The position numbers and the translations under genes were made by a program. Below the pieces are notes generated by a model. The model saw nothing but the letters and a program-made list of their open reading frames with translations. It had not been told where the DNA came from and did no database searches. Below, piece by piece: positions 7,522 through 15,899 of a stretch of DNA of 39,352 nucleotides. The first letter of the stretch is position 1; each line of letters starts with the position of its first letter. Source of the DNA: Thermodesulfobacteriota bacterium (lineage in GTDB: Bacteria; Desulfobacterota; WTBG01; CAIYCZ01; CAIRTM01); the NCBI GenBank assembly GCA_026415325.1, contig JAOAHH010000097.1, positions 1 through 39,352 on the forward strand, given 5' to 3'.

Positions 7522-9594
7522 TCACTTTGTTACGATTAAGTCCTTTACCTTAATATTTTTAGGATCAAAGTCGGCAACCAGCCGACCGATCGACATATCG
7601 TCAAGCACGCTGACAACCGTTGCGACCCCGAGCACGGTTGAGTCGCTGCCGAGCACCTTGCCGGTCACCGGATGTACGATCGCCTCGCCCTCGCGAAACA
7701 CGATGAACTTCATATCCTTCTTGATCTTTTGTGCGGTGCCGAAATCAGCATAGATATCCTTTCCGCTGACTTTCACGACCATCCCTTCAAGCAACGGAAA
7801 GCTGTGTTTGAACTTCAGTGCAAGACCGCCGGTCAGATAGCGGATCTGGGCAAGCGATTTATCCTGTCCGTACACGTCTTTTGCGTCAAAGAGCGCGGAG
7901 GTTTCTGTATTGATCAGACGCGCATAGATCTCGATCGCATCCCGGGTTTCCCGTATCGTCCCCAGCATCACGGCGTCTGCCTGCACCACCTTGCCGACCT
8001 GCACTGCTTTTGTCTTGTCAACAAGATCGGTCTGGGCAAGCTTCAGCTCCCGCAGCACTGCCTCAAGCTCGGCGCCGCGGCTGACGATATTGAACCGGTT
8101 TTGTTCGGCAAACGATTGAACGAGATTGTCGTACACAATATCGGCAACCGAACTGAGCTCGCCGGTCTTCTCAAGCGGCATGATCGCAAGGCTCATGCGC
8201 GATCCGATCTGGTGTACCTTCGGCACCTCACGCACGATGGTAACGGTCTTTGATGCGCTGTTTCCGGCGGCATCCTTCACCTCAATCTTGATGGTGTTCG
8301 TGCCTTCGGCAAGTTCGACAAGCTGGTTAAAAAATACGTTTTTGCCGGGCACAATAAGCAGCGGTGTGCCGTTGAGTGCAACGTGTGTAATCTCCTGCAT
8401 GGCGCTTGCGCTGCCGTCGATGTACATAGTGTCAAAATACACGGTTTGGGTTTCCGTCAAATCCTTAAGATCAATCCTGAAAACAGACCCCGCAGGCTGC
8501 GTGACAGCAGCAGTGTACAGGGTTTGGCCGGTGTCCACGACGCCTGACCCGTGAAGTGCAAGACGGATCGGTGCGCGCTGCCATGCAGGGGGCAGCGGAG
8601 TGCCGCCGCGGGCAAGCTGCGGCACATATATCAGGCTCATCCGGCCTGACGTCGTGTTACCAACCGCATCGACTGCGGCAAGCTGTATTTTGTTCTCCCC
8701 CTCCCGAAGCTGCACCGTCACCGTGTATTCAATCTGGCGTTCTTTGTTAAACGCAAGCACCTGTTCATTGACCTGCAGGCGCGTGATCCCAGTTGCATCG
8801 GCAAGAGATCCGCTCAGCACGACCTTGTTGTGGGCAACCTGTTGACCGTCGGTATAGTTCTTGACGTTGATCATCGGACCTTCAAAATCAGCAACAACTC
8901 GCACCTTTTTCTCTGTCGTCTTGCCAAGCAGATCGGCGGATTTGACCGTTATCTCATTGAGTCCCTTTTTGAGCTTTATCTCCTTGGCAAAAGCAAGCTG
9001 TTTGTCCGAAAGCTCGACAAACAGGGGCTCTTTATTGACCTCGATTTTATGGGCAAATGTATCGTCCTCAACCTTGCCTTCAAGCTTTAGCGAAAAACGG
9101 TTGGTGACCTGCCCGTCGCTCACCGAGGCAACAGAAATGTGTGGCGGTGCGGTGTCGGCGTTTGCTTGCTGGAGCAGCGCACGCCGCACTTCATTCAGGT
9201 AATGTTTTGCCTTGCCGCTTTCGGCCTGCGAAAGCGATGTCTCCAGTTCCCGCTGTGCTTCTTCATAACGCCCAAGATGATAGTAGGCAACTCCCAGATC
9301 ACGGTGGGGAAAGTAGTCGATGAAATGAAGTCCGTAAGTACGAGCGCGGCGCTGGTCTTTGTCGCGCTGTTTGAGTGCCTGCAAAAAATCCGCAACCGCC
9401 TCGTTCCAGAAACCGCCCTCGGAAAACGAAAGCCCCCGTTCATAGAAATTCCACCAGCGCTCACGAAACAGCCCCTTCACCACCCCGTACTGAACCCCGT
9501 CTTTTGTGTACCGTGGATCAGGCGGCGTATTGCAGCTTAATAACAGGGCAAGCGCTGCCAACACAAGAGACCTTAGCAGATATTGTGGTATCAC
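7522..9594 (-). CDS. FlgO/CsgG-like lipoprotein with TPR and Ig-like domains
   Basis: A 690-residue predicted lipoprotein. The N-terminus is a type II signal peptide with lipobox LLSC (C21). Two TPR-like helical pairs lie at about 48-135. Two or more Ig-like beta repeats follow at about 145-450, with recurring phrases such as 'GLNEITVKSADLLGKT' and 'GENKIQLAAVDAVGNT'. A FlgO/CsgG-like alpha/beta module lies at about 470-590 and a FlgT-like C-terminal beta domain at about 600-690. The last two modules are clearly homologous to the C-terminus of the cyclase-CHAT protein at 11222-14491. Translation starts at GTG 9594 behind a GGGGGA Shine-Dalgarno sequence. It is 15 bp downstream of the barrel gene, so the two are co-transcribed. 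Likely an outer-membrane-anchored periplasmic scaffold; its exact job is unknown. Confidence 0.85.
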   Translation of the reverse strand: MIPQYLLRSLVLAALALLLSCNTPPDPRYTKDGVQYGVVKGLFRERWWNFYERGLSFSEGGFWNEAVADFLQALKQRDKDQRRARTYGLHFIDYFPHRDLGVAYYHLGRYEEAQRELETSLSQAESGKAKHYLNEVRRALLQQANADTAPPHISVASVSDGQVTNRFSLKLEGKVEDDTFAHKIEVNKEPLFVELSDKQLAFAKEIKLKKGLNEITVKSADLLGKTTEKKVRVVADFEGPMINVKNYTDGQQVAHNKVVLSGSLADATGITRLQVNEQVLAFNKERQIEYTVTVQLREGENKIQLAAVDAVGNTTSGRMSLIYVPQLARGGTPLPPAWQRAPIRLALHGSGVVDTGQTLYTAAVTQPAGSVFRIDLKDLTETQTVYFDTMYIDGSASAMQEITHVALNGTPLLIVPGKNVFFNQLVELAEGTNTIKIEVKDAAGNSASKTVTIVREVPKVHQIGSRMSLAIMPLEKTGELSSVADIVYDNLVQSFAEQNRFNIVSRGAELEAVLRELKLAQTDLVDKTKAVQVGKVVQADAVMLGTIRETRDAIEIYARLINTETSALFDAKDVYGQDKSLAQIRYLTGGLALKFKHSFPLLEGMVVKVSGKDIYADFGTAQKIKKDMKFIVFREGEAIVHPVTGKVLGSDSTVLGVATVVSVLDDMSIGRLVADFDPKNIKVKDLIVTK

Positions 9595-9609
9595 GGTTCC
9601 CCCATGTCT

Positions 9610-10980
9610 TTAAAAATGGTAAATCATAGAAACATAGATTGAATGCTCATCGACGTCGAAAGTCGGTTTCCCCTGACCGCGGGCAAGCATATCGCCGCGC
9701 ACATCACGGCCAAACCGGTAGATATAGGCGCAGTCAAGCACGGCAGGCCCGATTGACACGCCGGTCCCAAGACTCACGCCGTAAAAGTCATCGTTGTGTT
9801 TGGTTGAGGGTTCCGGATCGTAAAATACCCCGAACCGCAGCGGTATAATCGTCTTTTCAAGCACACATAGGTATTCGCCGCCAATACGCACCTGCGTCGT
9901 GTCGTGGATACGTGCATCGCTGCGTCTGCCGCCGGTAATGGGGCTTGTCTTCCGGCCCTGTGACCTCACCCAATAATCAGACCAGTTTGTCCGGTATATA
10001 TCAGCTGCGATGGTGAACGCATCTGAAAGCCTGAAGGCAATCCCGATACCGTAGGACATCGGAAAGTGCATTTCGACATTTTCCCGTCTGCGATACGGCA
10101 CCTGCGGAATTGGCGACATCCGGTCATAGGCAGCCGTACTCCATATGGTGGTCCGTCTCCTGACCTCACCGGTAAACGGTGTTTTCACCACCCCCCCTAT
10201 CGTGACCATTTGATTGACGTGCCACAGAAACCCGAAATTCATATTAAAGCCGCGGAAATGTTTATTCGTCTCACGGGTAACGATCCTGCCGGTTTGCTTG
10301 AGTATGGTGGTGGGGTTCACGTGGGCCGAGACCGCATATTTGGTTACCCGCTGGGATTTCCATTCATTGTCATATCCCAGATCGTCGGTCCAAAAATTGA
10401 GCGTCATGCCCACCGAGAGCTGCGGCGTTATCTGGATCGCATACGCAGGGGCAAATGCCTTGAGGGCGCCGGTCTGCCGAAACGATTCGTGCAATTTGGC
10501 ATGCGTAAAAATACCGGAAGAACCCAAGCTGTTGAGTTCTTCGGTATACTCAAGATCAGTATAAAAGTCATAGAGCCGCTGGTAGTTAATCGAGACGATC
10601 ATGTTTTTGTCAAACGCCCTGAACGGATAAGCGATGCTGAAATAGTTGAGATCTTCGCGGTAGATTTCGGTTGTTCCGTCCATGCCGCGCTGGATGCTGA
10701 AATCGAGCTCCTTGCGCCGATGCTGAAAGGTGAAGACAAACGAAAATTCCGGCCGCTCAAGTTGCATCAGGCCGCCGGGGTTCCATGAGGCCGCGGTTGC
10801 ATCGTCGGCAATCGCAATAAAAGCCCCTCCCATGCCCATGGCACGGGCACCGGATCCGACAGGGTTAGGCGATGCGTTGATGGATGTTTGCTGGAATAGA
10901 TACGTCTGCTGGGCAAATGCCGCTTCACATGCAAGCACAAGCACAGCAAAAATGGCAGGCACAATGAATCGCACTTTCAA
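9610..10980 (-). CDS. FadL/UPF0164-like outer-membrane beta-barrel protein
   Basis: The 456-residue protein has a signal peptide (cleavage near AFA|QQ, residues 23/24). The mature N-terminus reads 'GSGARAMGMGGAFIAIADD' and 'ASWNPGGL', characteristic of FadL/PorV-type hydrophobic-substrate barrels. Alternating hydrophobic strands run to the end, which closes with the aromatic C-terminus YHF typical of BAM-assembled proteins. The start is TTG 10980, supported by AGGGGG six bases upstream. It is followed after 15 bp by the FlgO-like lipoprotein gene. A promoter candidate lies about 200 bp upstream. Small hydrophobic ligand transport or a secretion-accessory role (PorV-like) are both possible; the sequence does not decide. 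Confidence 0.87.
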   Translation of the reverse strand: MKVRFIVPAIFAVLVLACEAAFAQQTYLFQQTSINASPNPVGSGARAMGMGGAFIAIADDATAASWNPGGLMQLERPEFSFVFTFQHRRKELDFSIQRGMDGTTEIYREDLNYFSIAYPFRAFDKNMIVSINYQRLYDFYTDLEYTEELNSLGSSGIFTHAKLHESFRQTGALKAFAPAYAIQITPQLSVGMTLNFWTDDLGYDNEWKSQRVTKYAVSAHVNPTTILKQTGRIVTRETNKHFRGFNMNFGFLWHVNQMVTIGGVVKTPFTGEVRRRTTIWSTAAYDRMSPIPQVPYRRRENVEMHFPMSYGIGIAFRLSDAFTIAADIYRTNWSDYWVRSQGRKTSPITGGRRSDARIHDTTQVRIGGEYLCVLEKTIIPLRFGVFYDPEPSTKHNDDFYGVSLGTGVSIGPAVLDCAYIYRFGRDVRGDMLARGQGKPTFDVDEHSIYVSMIYHF

Positions 10981-11101
10981 ACAGAACCCCCTTCCTATAT
11001 GCTCGGTATCTCCTGCCCATTTTCATCGTTCCCGGTGCACGGCGATGAACACAGGGCATGCGCAGAAGATCCTGCACTCGGTCATGCCTCAAGCAGCGTG
11101 A

Positions 11102-11173
11102 CGTCCGTACTTTTTTGTAAAACAAAGTGCCTGCAGAGAAGCAGGTTCACGTTTTTGATACCGTACGCGGACG
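11102..11173 (-). other. Structured leader of the barrel/lipoprotein operon
   Basis: On the minus strand, segment 11173-11163 pairs with 11110-11102 (nine pairs with one bulged base) and encloses a CCTGC/GCAGG hairpin. This places a folded element at the 5' end of the roughly 200-nt leader. Further down the leader is a possible 20-codon reading frame (start ATG near 11082) rich in Cys. No known riboswitch class is recognised. Confidence 0.35.
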
Positions 11174-11184
11174 GTTGTAAATAT

Positions 11185-11214
11185 ATTATAGTATAGAGAG
11201 AGCTGTGCGGGTAA
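11185..11214 (-). promoter_or_regulatory. Sigma-70-type promoter for the barrel/lipoprotein operon
   Basis: On the minus strand, TTACCC (11214-11209) is followed by an 18-bp spacer and a perfect TATAAT (11190-11185). The -35 box is weak (3 of 6). It would start transcription near 11178, leaving a leader of about 200 nt before the TTG start at 10980. Confidence 0.5.
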
Positions 11215-11221
11215 CTTTTTT

Positions 11222-14200
11222 CTAGTGTCCCCCGCCGCCCATTTGTTCTACCTTCATGCCCGGCTTCAAGCCCGCAGCATCACCTGCAACAGTGGCAAAC
11301 GCCTCGGCACGGCTTACCGCAGCCACGGTCAGAACCTGCGGTGCAGCGGTCCCGGCCTGTCCGACAACGCCAAACCGCATGCCGTCAGTCACACCGACAT
11401 CGGCGCCGATATTGAGCACCACCTTGTCGCCCTCGATACGGGCAATAATGCCCCGCAGTGGATATCCTGCCGTAAGGCACTCTTTGATCTTCTGCACCGC
11501 ATCACGGGCAAGCGCGTCAATATCCCTGCCCGATACCGTCACCGCGCCTTTGAGCAGCGTCGTTTCGGTATCGACAAGGCGCATCATTACCTGTGTCTGA
11601 CCGCCCGATCGCATGATCGTGCCGGAGAGAATCACCCGCGCATTTATAATCTTCCCGAGCTGCAGTGCCGTTGCCGGATCCACAAGCGCTGTCGAGCCGA
11701 GTTTCAGCTCGGCGAGCAGCTTATCCAACAGTTCCCGCTCAACAACCTGCACCGCACCAGCGTCCTGCAAAAGCGAACTGGTGCGCAGGAGAAAGTACTC
11801 GTCTTCGCCCTCGCGTTCTGCAGGAGCGCCTTTCGCCACAAGCGTCAAGAAACTTACGGTGAGCGGCTGCGAGGTCCATGGATCGCGTTCCGGCCTTTTG
11901 ACGGCGCCCGTCTTGAACGACGCAGCAAGCTCGCGCACCAGCTCGTCGATGCGCTGTTGCCGCGCATTATCCTCCTGTTGCTGTTGCCGGCGCTGGATGT
12001 CGGCAAGCATTACTGCAGCGATGGTATCGCCCGGTTGGGAACGTGTCGCCTTCTGCAAAAGGTCAAGTGCGCCGGCCGTGTTGCCGGTCTGCTGCATGGC
12101 ATAGGCTTGGTTTGCAAGTATCTCCGCACTGTCGGGATGTTCTGCTGCCGCCTGGGCATAATATTCAGCTGCCTTCTGCATATCGCCGCGCACCGAATAA
12201 ATCCTGCCGATACCGTTGCATGCCTGTGCATGCTGCCATGAAATCGGGCTCCGAGGTTCTGTGGCGACGGTAAACTCCCTGAGCGCATCATCAAGGGCGC
12301 CCTGCGAAAAGAGAATGCTGCCTTTGATGACATGGGCATACGGGGTCTGGGGTGTCTGCGAACACAGTGCAAGTGCGGTTGTGGTATCCCCACGTGCCCA
12401 TGCGACAGCGGCAAGTCCTTCTGAGCGGTGGGGAGTGTCCTGCGGCAGGGACGCAAACAGCGCCTGCGCCTCATCGCTCTTGCCTGAATGCAACAGTGCG
12501 TATGCCTGATGATACGGGTCAGCTCCGGGCGGCTGTTTGCCGGTGCGCTGCACGACCAGCACGAGCGCAGCAAGTATGACGAGCGCCGCGGCAAGAGCCA
12601 CTGCTTTGTAACGCCGCCGTGCCGGCTGTGAAAAACTTACGGTTTCTTCCGTGCCGCTGCGAAGTCGCGCGGTCTCCGGCAGAGGTTGCTGTGCTTCACC
12701 CACATTGTCATTGGACGGTTCCTCTGCTGCTTCATAGTAGCTGACACTCGGATCGCCGTAGAGCATGTAACTTGCCCACACGATCGTATCTTCGCCGTAT
12801 TGCCTGATCAGCGCATGACGTGCCTTCCGTACCGCTTCTCCCACTGCTGCCCCTGCAGCAATAGCAGAGTAAAACGCCACGGCAAAATCAGCGCCCGGCT
12901 CATCCAAAATCTCCCAAAACGTGCCGACATAATGCTGCACACCCGCGAGCAAAAACGCATTGGCGAGGCCAAATATCTTCTGGTTGTAGCCTGATCCGAG
13001 TTTCCAGGCCTGTGTCTGGCCGCTCTGGCAGGCATTACAGAAAACAAGCGCCGGCATAGGACGTCCGCCGATGAGCTTGACGATATCGGCGCTGGTAAAC
13101 TTCCCGCCTGCAAGCATCCATCCGCTCCGCGATGGTTCTTCGGTGTCATAGTCTGCATGGCCGGCGTAGTGGACAATGTCGAAATTCCGTATTTTTTCCA
13201 TGAGGTATGCGGCAGATACCGAACCGGTCCGTTGGTTGGCACTGATAAAGGACGGGTTTTGATCAAGCTGTTCCCTGATGCGCCTCCCCTCGGCCCCGGC
13301 ATTTGGCAGGTCGCCCCGCGGGTCGGCAACGATCAGCATCTTAAGCGGTCGCGCAAGGACGCGCTGACGGATGGCCGCAACGGAGCCGCGGGTCTTAACA
13401 ATCCTACCCATGTTATACTTCTGGCACAAAAACTGTTCGCCGTCGTATAAGAGCTCCCACGGGATTTGTACCAGCGTATCTTCAATATAGACGATCAAAT
13501 CTTCGACCGCGGCACTGCGCAGCGCCTCCTTTGCCTTTGCCGAGAGCAGCGTGTCAAACAAGACCTGCCCCACATCTCTGAGTTTTGCAAGAATTTCTTT
13601 GGAAACCTTGCCGCGGGTATTGGCGCGGTTAAGAAGCGACGTAACCTCCTGACACAAAACATCTATGTCGCTAAAGGTTATCCGGAGCTCCTCGTATGGC
13701 CGGATAGTCGTGCCACCCCGCGCACTCTTTTCTGCGGCAGTGATGCGCAACAAATCCTGATCTCGGGTGATGTCGATCTCAAGACACCGGCGATGGTCGC
13801 GGCGCGGTGCGGGTGCAGCCTGTGCCGCGGCCGTGGATCTGGTAATACCGACAAGCGTATCTTCATCCGACCACACCACGCGGTACACCTCGATGGGTTC
13901 TTCTTTGCCCTTCACCTTAGTTTGCCGCAGATATCGGCAAACGATATCGTCGGTGGTGCGTACCTCCTCATAGATGGCGGCGGATACCAAAATCTGGTCG
14001 GGTTCAGCGAGCGATTCAACCCGGGCGGCAACATTCACCACATCACCGTAGATATCGTTCTTTTCCACCAGCCCTTCCCCGGTATTGATACCGATACGGA
14101 TATGAATTTGTGCCTTTTTATCTCGTGCCGTTTGGTTGTATTCATTGAGCCGTTGCTGCATGCGGATCGCGGCACGCACGGCATCGAGCGGGCTTTCAAA

Positions 14201-14491
14201 CGCGGCCATTATCGCATCGCCGATGGTTTTGACAACCCTCCCGCCCTGCTCGGCGATGATCGGAAACAGCATCTCGTTGTGCTTCTGCACCATGAGACGC
14301 CCTTCGATATCACCGTATGTTTCGAAAAAGGTCGTTGACCCTTTGATATCGGTGAACATCACCGTGACGTGCTGTGAGAATTTGTTCTTCAGCTCGGCGT
14401 CAAGCCGCTCGCGTTCACGGAGCAGCTTCTCGATTGAGGTTTCTTCCTCGGATGCGGTGCTGTAAGGATTCTGGTCTCTTTCCTGTTCCAT
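11222..14491 (-). CDS. Class III nucleotidyl cyclase - CHAT protease - TM - TPR - FlgO/FlgT-like fusion protein
   Basis: A 1089-residue multidomain protein. Residues 40-205 are a class III cyclase with all catalytic marks: metal-binding D48 (FTDI) and D92 (GDAIMA), and N153 and R157 in 'VVNVAARV'. Residues about 330-585 are a CHAT (caspase-like) domain with the His motif 'HYAGHA' (H445 likely catalytic) and the Cys motif 'NACQSG' (C488). Basic residues (RRRYK) precede one TM helix at about 629-648, which by the positive-inside rule puts cyclase and CHAT in the cytoplasm. Outside lie TPRs (about 656-870), a FlgO/CsgG-like module (about 895-1020) and a FlgT-like beta domain. The start ATG follows AAGGAG at 7 bp. 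The anti-sigma gene ends 4 bp upstream. It may be a receptor that makes a cyclic nucleotide and/or cleaves a protein; anti-sigma cleavage is inference. Confidence 0.9.
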   Translation of the reverse strand: MEQERDQNPYSTASEEETSIEKLLRERERLDAELKNKFSQHVTVMFTDIKGSTTFFETYGDIEGRLMVQKHNEMLFPIIAEQGGRVVKTIGDAIMAAFESPLDAVRAAIRMQQRLNEYNQTARDKKAQIHIRIGINTGEGLVEKNDIYGDVVNVAARVESLAEPDQILVSAAIYEEVRTTDDIVCRYLRQTKVKGKEEPIEVYRVVWSDEDTLVGITRSTAAAQAAPAPRRDHRRCLEIDITRDQDLLRITAAEKSARGGTTIRPYEELRITFSDIDVLCQEVTSLLNRANTRGKVSKEILAKLRDVGQVLFDTLLSAKAKEALRSAAVEDLIVYIEDTLVQIPWELLYDGEQFLCQKYNMGRIVKTRGSVAAIRQRVLARPLKMLIVADPRGDLPNAGAEGRRIREQLDQNPSFISANQRTGSVSAAYLMEKIRNFDIVHYAGHADYDTEEPSRSGWMLAGGKFTSADIVKLIGGRPMPALVFCNACQSGQTQAWKLGSGYNQKIFGLANAFLLAGVQHYVGTFWEILDEPGADFAVAFYSAIAAGAAVGEAVRKARHALIRQYGEDTIVWASYMLYGDPSVSYYEAAEEPSNDNVGEAQQPLPETARLRSGTEETVSFSQPARRRYKAVALAAALVILAALVLVVQRTGKQPPGADPYHQAYALLHSGKSDEAQALFASLPQDTPHRSEGLAAVAWARGDTTTALALCSQTPQTPYAHVIKGSILFSQGALDDALREFTVATEPRSPISWQHAQACNGIGRIYSVRGDMQKAAEYYAQAAAEHPDSAEILANQAYAMQQTGNTAGALDLLQKATRSQPGDTIAAVMLADIQRRQQQQEDNARQQRIDELVRELAASFKTGAVKRPERDPWTSQPLTVSFLTLVAKGAPAEREGEDEYFLLRTSSLLQDAGAVQVVERELLDKLLAELKLGSTALVDPATALQLGKIINARVILSGTIMRSGGQTQVMMRLVDTETTLLKGAVTVSGRDIDALARDAVQKIKECLTAGYPLRGIIARIEGDKVVLNIGADVGVTDGMRFGVVGQAGTAAPQVLTVAAVSRAEAFATVAGDAAGLKPGMKVEQMGGGGH

Positions 14492-14495
14492 ATCG

Positions 14496-15206
14496 TTACT
14501 CCTTGATGGAAAGCCGCATGGTCCCTAAAGCGGCCCGATGATCGCGTATGATAAGCCGGTAGGTCCCAAACGCAATCTGTTCAAACAGCGCCTCACCGCG
14601 CACCGCGACAAACGAAGCAATTTCCCGCTTGCCCGTGTACAGATCAATGCGCACACCGTGAACACGGGCTCCGGTTCGCGGATGCAGGGCGACCGTCCGG
14701 ATATCGGCCCGGTGCGGCCCTGTCTTCTCAACTTCAACAACGAGTCTGATGTTCGGAAACGTCTTTTCCACAACAATCAGGTTTTTTGAAATCGCCTGCC
14801 GCCTGCCGCGCACATACACAAGCGAGGGGTGGTGGAAACTGATATAACTGTCAAGCCGGCGCACCATAAGGCCAACCTGCCGCACAAGGCGCCTGAAAAA
14901 ACGAATAACAAGAGGTTGTGGTGCGCGCGGGATGTGCCCCCGCAGAACGTCATATGCCGCCTGTGGCACCGGCATGCCGTGGTCTGCCTCAGGCGTGGCA
15001 TGCAACGCGGCTACCGTACACAGCGTTCGCCCGCAGCGCGAGCAGAGTGCACAATGCCGCTCGACCGCCTCGCGGCTGCGGTCGCTTAAAAGCCCCTGGA
15101 CATATTCCCCAAGCGTTTCCTCACCGGGACACCCATCAGAGACGCCGGTTGCAAAATACCACCGAATATACTGGGAGATGCGTTCTGACATGGTACCGTT
15201 ATTCAT
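14496..15206 (-). CDS. Zinc-binding anti-sigma factor (ZAS motif) with C-terminal Ig-like domain
   Basis: The N-terminal part contains the exact ZAS signature H-x3-C-x2-C ('HCALCSRC') after 'EETLGEYVQGLLSDRSREAVE', the arrangement of zf-HC2 anti-sigma domains that hold ECF sigma factors. The C-terminal part (about 100 residues) is beta-rich and resembles carboxypeptidase-regulatory/Ig-like folds ('EQIAFGTYRLII'). No membrane helix is apparent, so unlike many anti-sigmas it looks cytoplasmic. The start is uncertain: ATG 15206 is used, with GTG 15224 and ATG 15191 as alternatives, none with a strong ribosome site. The sigma gene lies just upstream and the cyclase-CHAT gene 4 bp downstream, so the partner is evident. 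The linker between ZAS and Ig domain would be a plausible protease target. Confidence 0.85.
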   Translation of the reverse strand: MNNGTMSERISQYIRWYFATGVSDGCPGEETLGEYVQGLLSDRSREAVERHCALCSRCGRTLCTVAALHATPEADHGMPVPQAAYDVLRGHIPRAPQPLVIRFFRRLVRQVGLMVRRLDSYISFHHPSLVYVRGRRQAISKNLIVVEKTFPNIRLVVEVEKTGPHRADIRTVALHPRTGARVHGVRIDLYTGKREIASFVAVRGEALFEQIAFGTYRLIIRDHRAALGTMRLSIKE

Positions 15207-15260
15207 GGGAACTGGTTCTGGCACACACGGGTTATCTATAATTTCTATCTCTATAGACGA

Positions 15261-15866
15261 TTACGTATCGCCGCTCTTGCACATCTTTTTGCGCAGCGCC
15301 TCTTTGAGTTTTTCCCGCAGATAGTTACCGCGGCTGTAGACGGCATTGGGTGTGGTATGGAACAGGTGTGCTATGTCCGCAGGCGGCACTTCCTCATAAT
15401 AGAGGAGCCTCAAAAAGAGCCGGTCGCCCGGGGGAAGATCATCGATGAGCTCCTTTAAAATTCGTTTCTCTTCATCCTCCACAAGCTGTTCGTCTACAGA
15501 AAGATTGAGGGTGAGCGTGACATCTGCCCGACGGCCGGCATCCTCTCCGGAAAGTGAGACGAGGGTCTTTTGCCGTTTGAGATAATCGATTGAAGCTCTG
15601 ACGGCAATAACCCGAATCCAGGTGCTGAGCGAGCAGCCGTTTTTCCCCTCATACTGCCGCAGTTTTCTACCTCCGTTTTCCATCAGGGAAAGAAATATCT
15701 CATTATGTAGGTCTATAAGCTCGTCAGGCATCGCACCCGTTGGATGCACCACCGTCTGGATGGCATAATACACGAGCGGGGAAAAACGCTTGATAAAGGT
15801 TTCCCATGCGTGCGGATCGCCGTTGAGACATTGGTCGAGCAGTTGTTTGTCGGGATCGATTGCCAT
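15261..15866 (-). CDS. ECF-type sigma-70 family RNA polymerase sigma factor
   Basis: The 201-residue protein contains only sigma regions 2 and 4, as in ECF sigmas. Region 2 shows 'FIKRFSPLVYYAIQ' and the 2.3-2.4 stretch 'LSTWIRVIAVRASIDYLKRQK'. Region 4 shows 'DDLPPGDRLFLRLLYYEEV' followed by the helix-turn-helix 'PADIAHLFHTTPNAVYSR'. Start ATG 15866. The gap to recJ (33 bp) is almost filled by a 22-bp perfect palindrome, so the ribosome-binding region may fold into a hairpin. The next gene is its zinc-finger anti-sigma factor. It probably directs transcription of its own cluster and perhaps the barrel/lipoprotein operon. I found no clear ECF-type (GGAAC...CGTC) promoter upstream of those genes. 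Confidence 0.93.
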   Translation of the reverse strand: MAIDPDKQLLDQCLNGDPHAWETFIKRFSPLVYYAIQTVVHPTGAMPDELIDLHNEIFLSLMENGGRKLRQYEGKNGCSLSTWIRVIAVRASIDYLKRQKTLVSLSGEDAGRRADVTLTLNLSVDEQLVEDEEKRILKELIDDLPPGDRLFLRLLYYEEVPPADIAHLFHTTPNAVYSRGNYLREKLKEALRKKMCKSGDT

Positions 15867-15873
15867 GCCGTGT

Positions 15874-15895
15874 CCGGCGCCCTGCAGGGCGCCGG
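15874..15895. repeat. 22-bp perfect palindrome before the sigma gene
   Basis: Each 11-base arm (CCGGCGCCCTG and its exact complement) meets with no loop between the recJ stop and the sigma-factor ATG. As RNA it would form a GC-rich hairpin of about 9 bp that covers the AGGG upstream of the start. There is no T-run, so it is not a standard terminator. It could be a translational control element or a protein-binding operator. Confidence 0.7.
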
Positions 15896-15899
15896 CCCC

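Noticed and set aside
10066-10788. 240-codon plus-strand frame inside the barrel gene
   Set aside because: The minus strand encodes a complete FadL-like barrel with signal peptide and C-terminal YHF; the plus-strand frame has no domain features.
11225-14338. Long plus-strand frames (338 and 290 codons) inside the cyclase-CHAT gene
   Set aside because: The minus strand carries intact cyclase and CHAT motifs over the full length; the opposite frames are compositional shadows.
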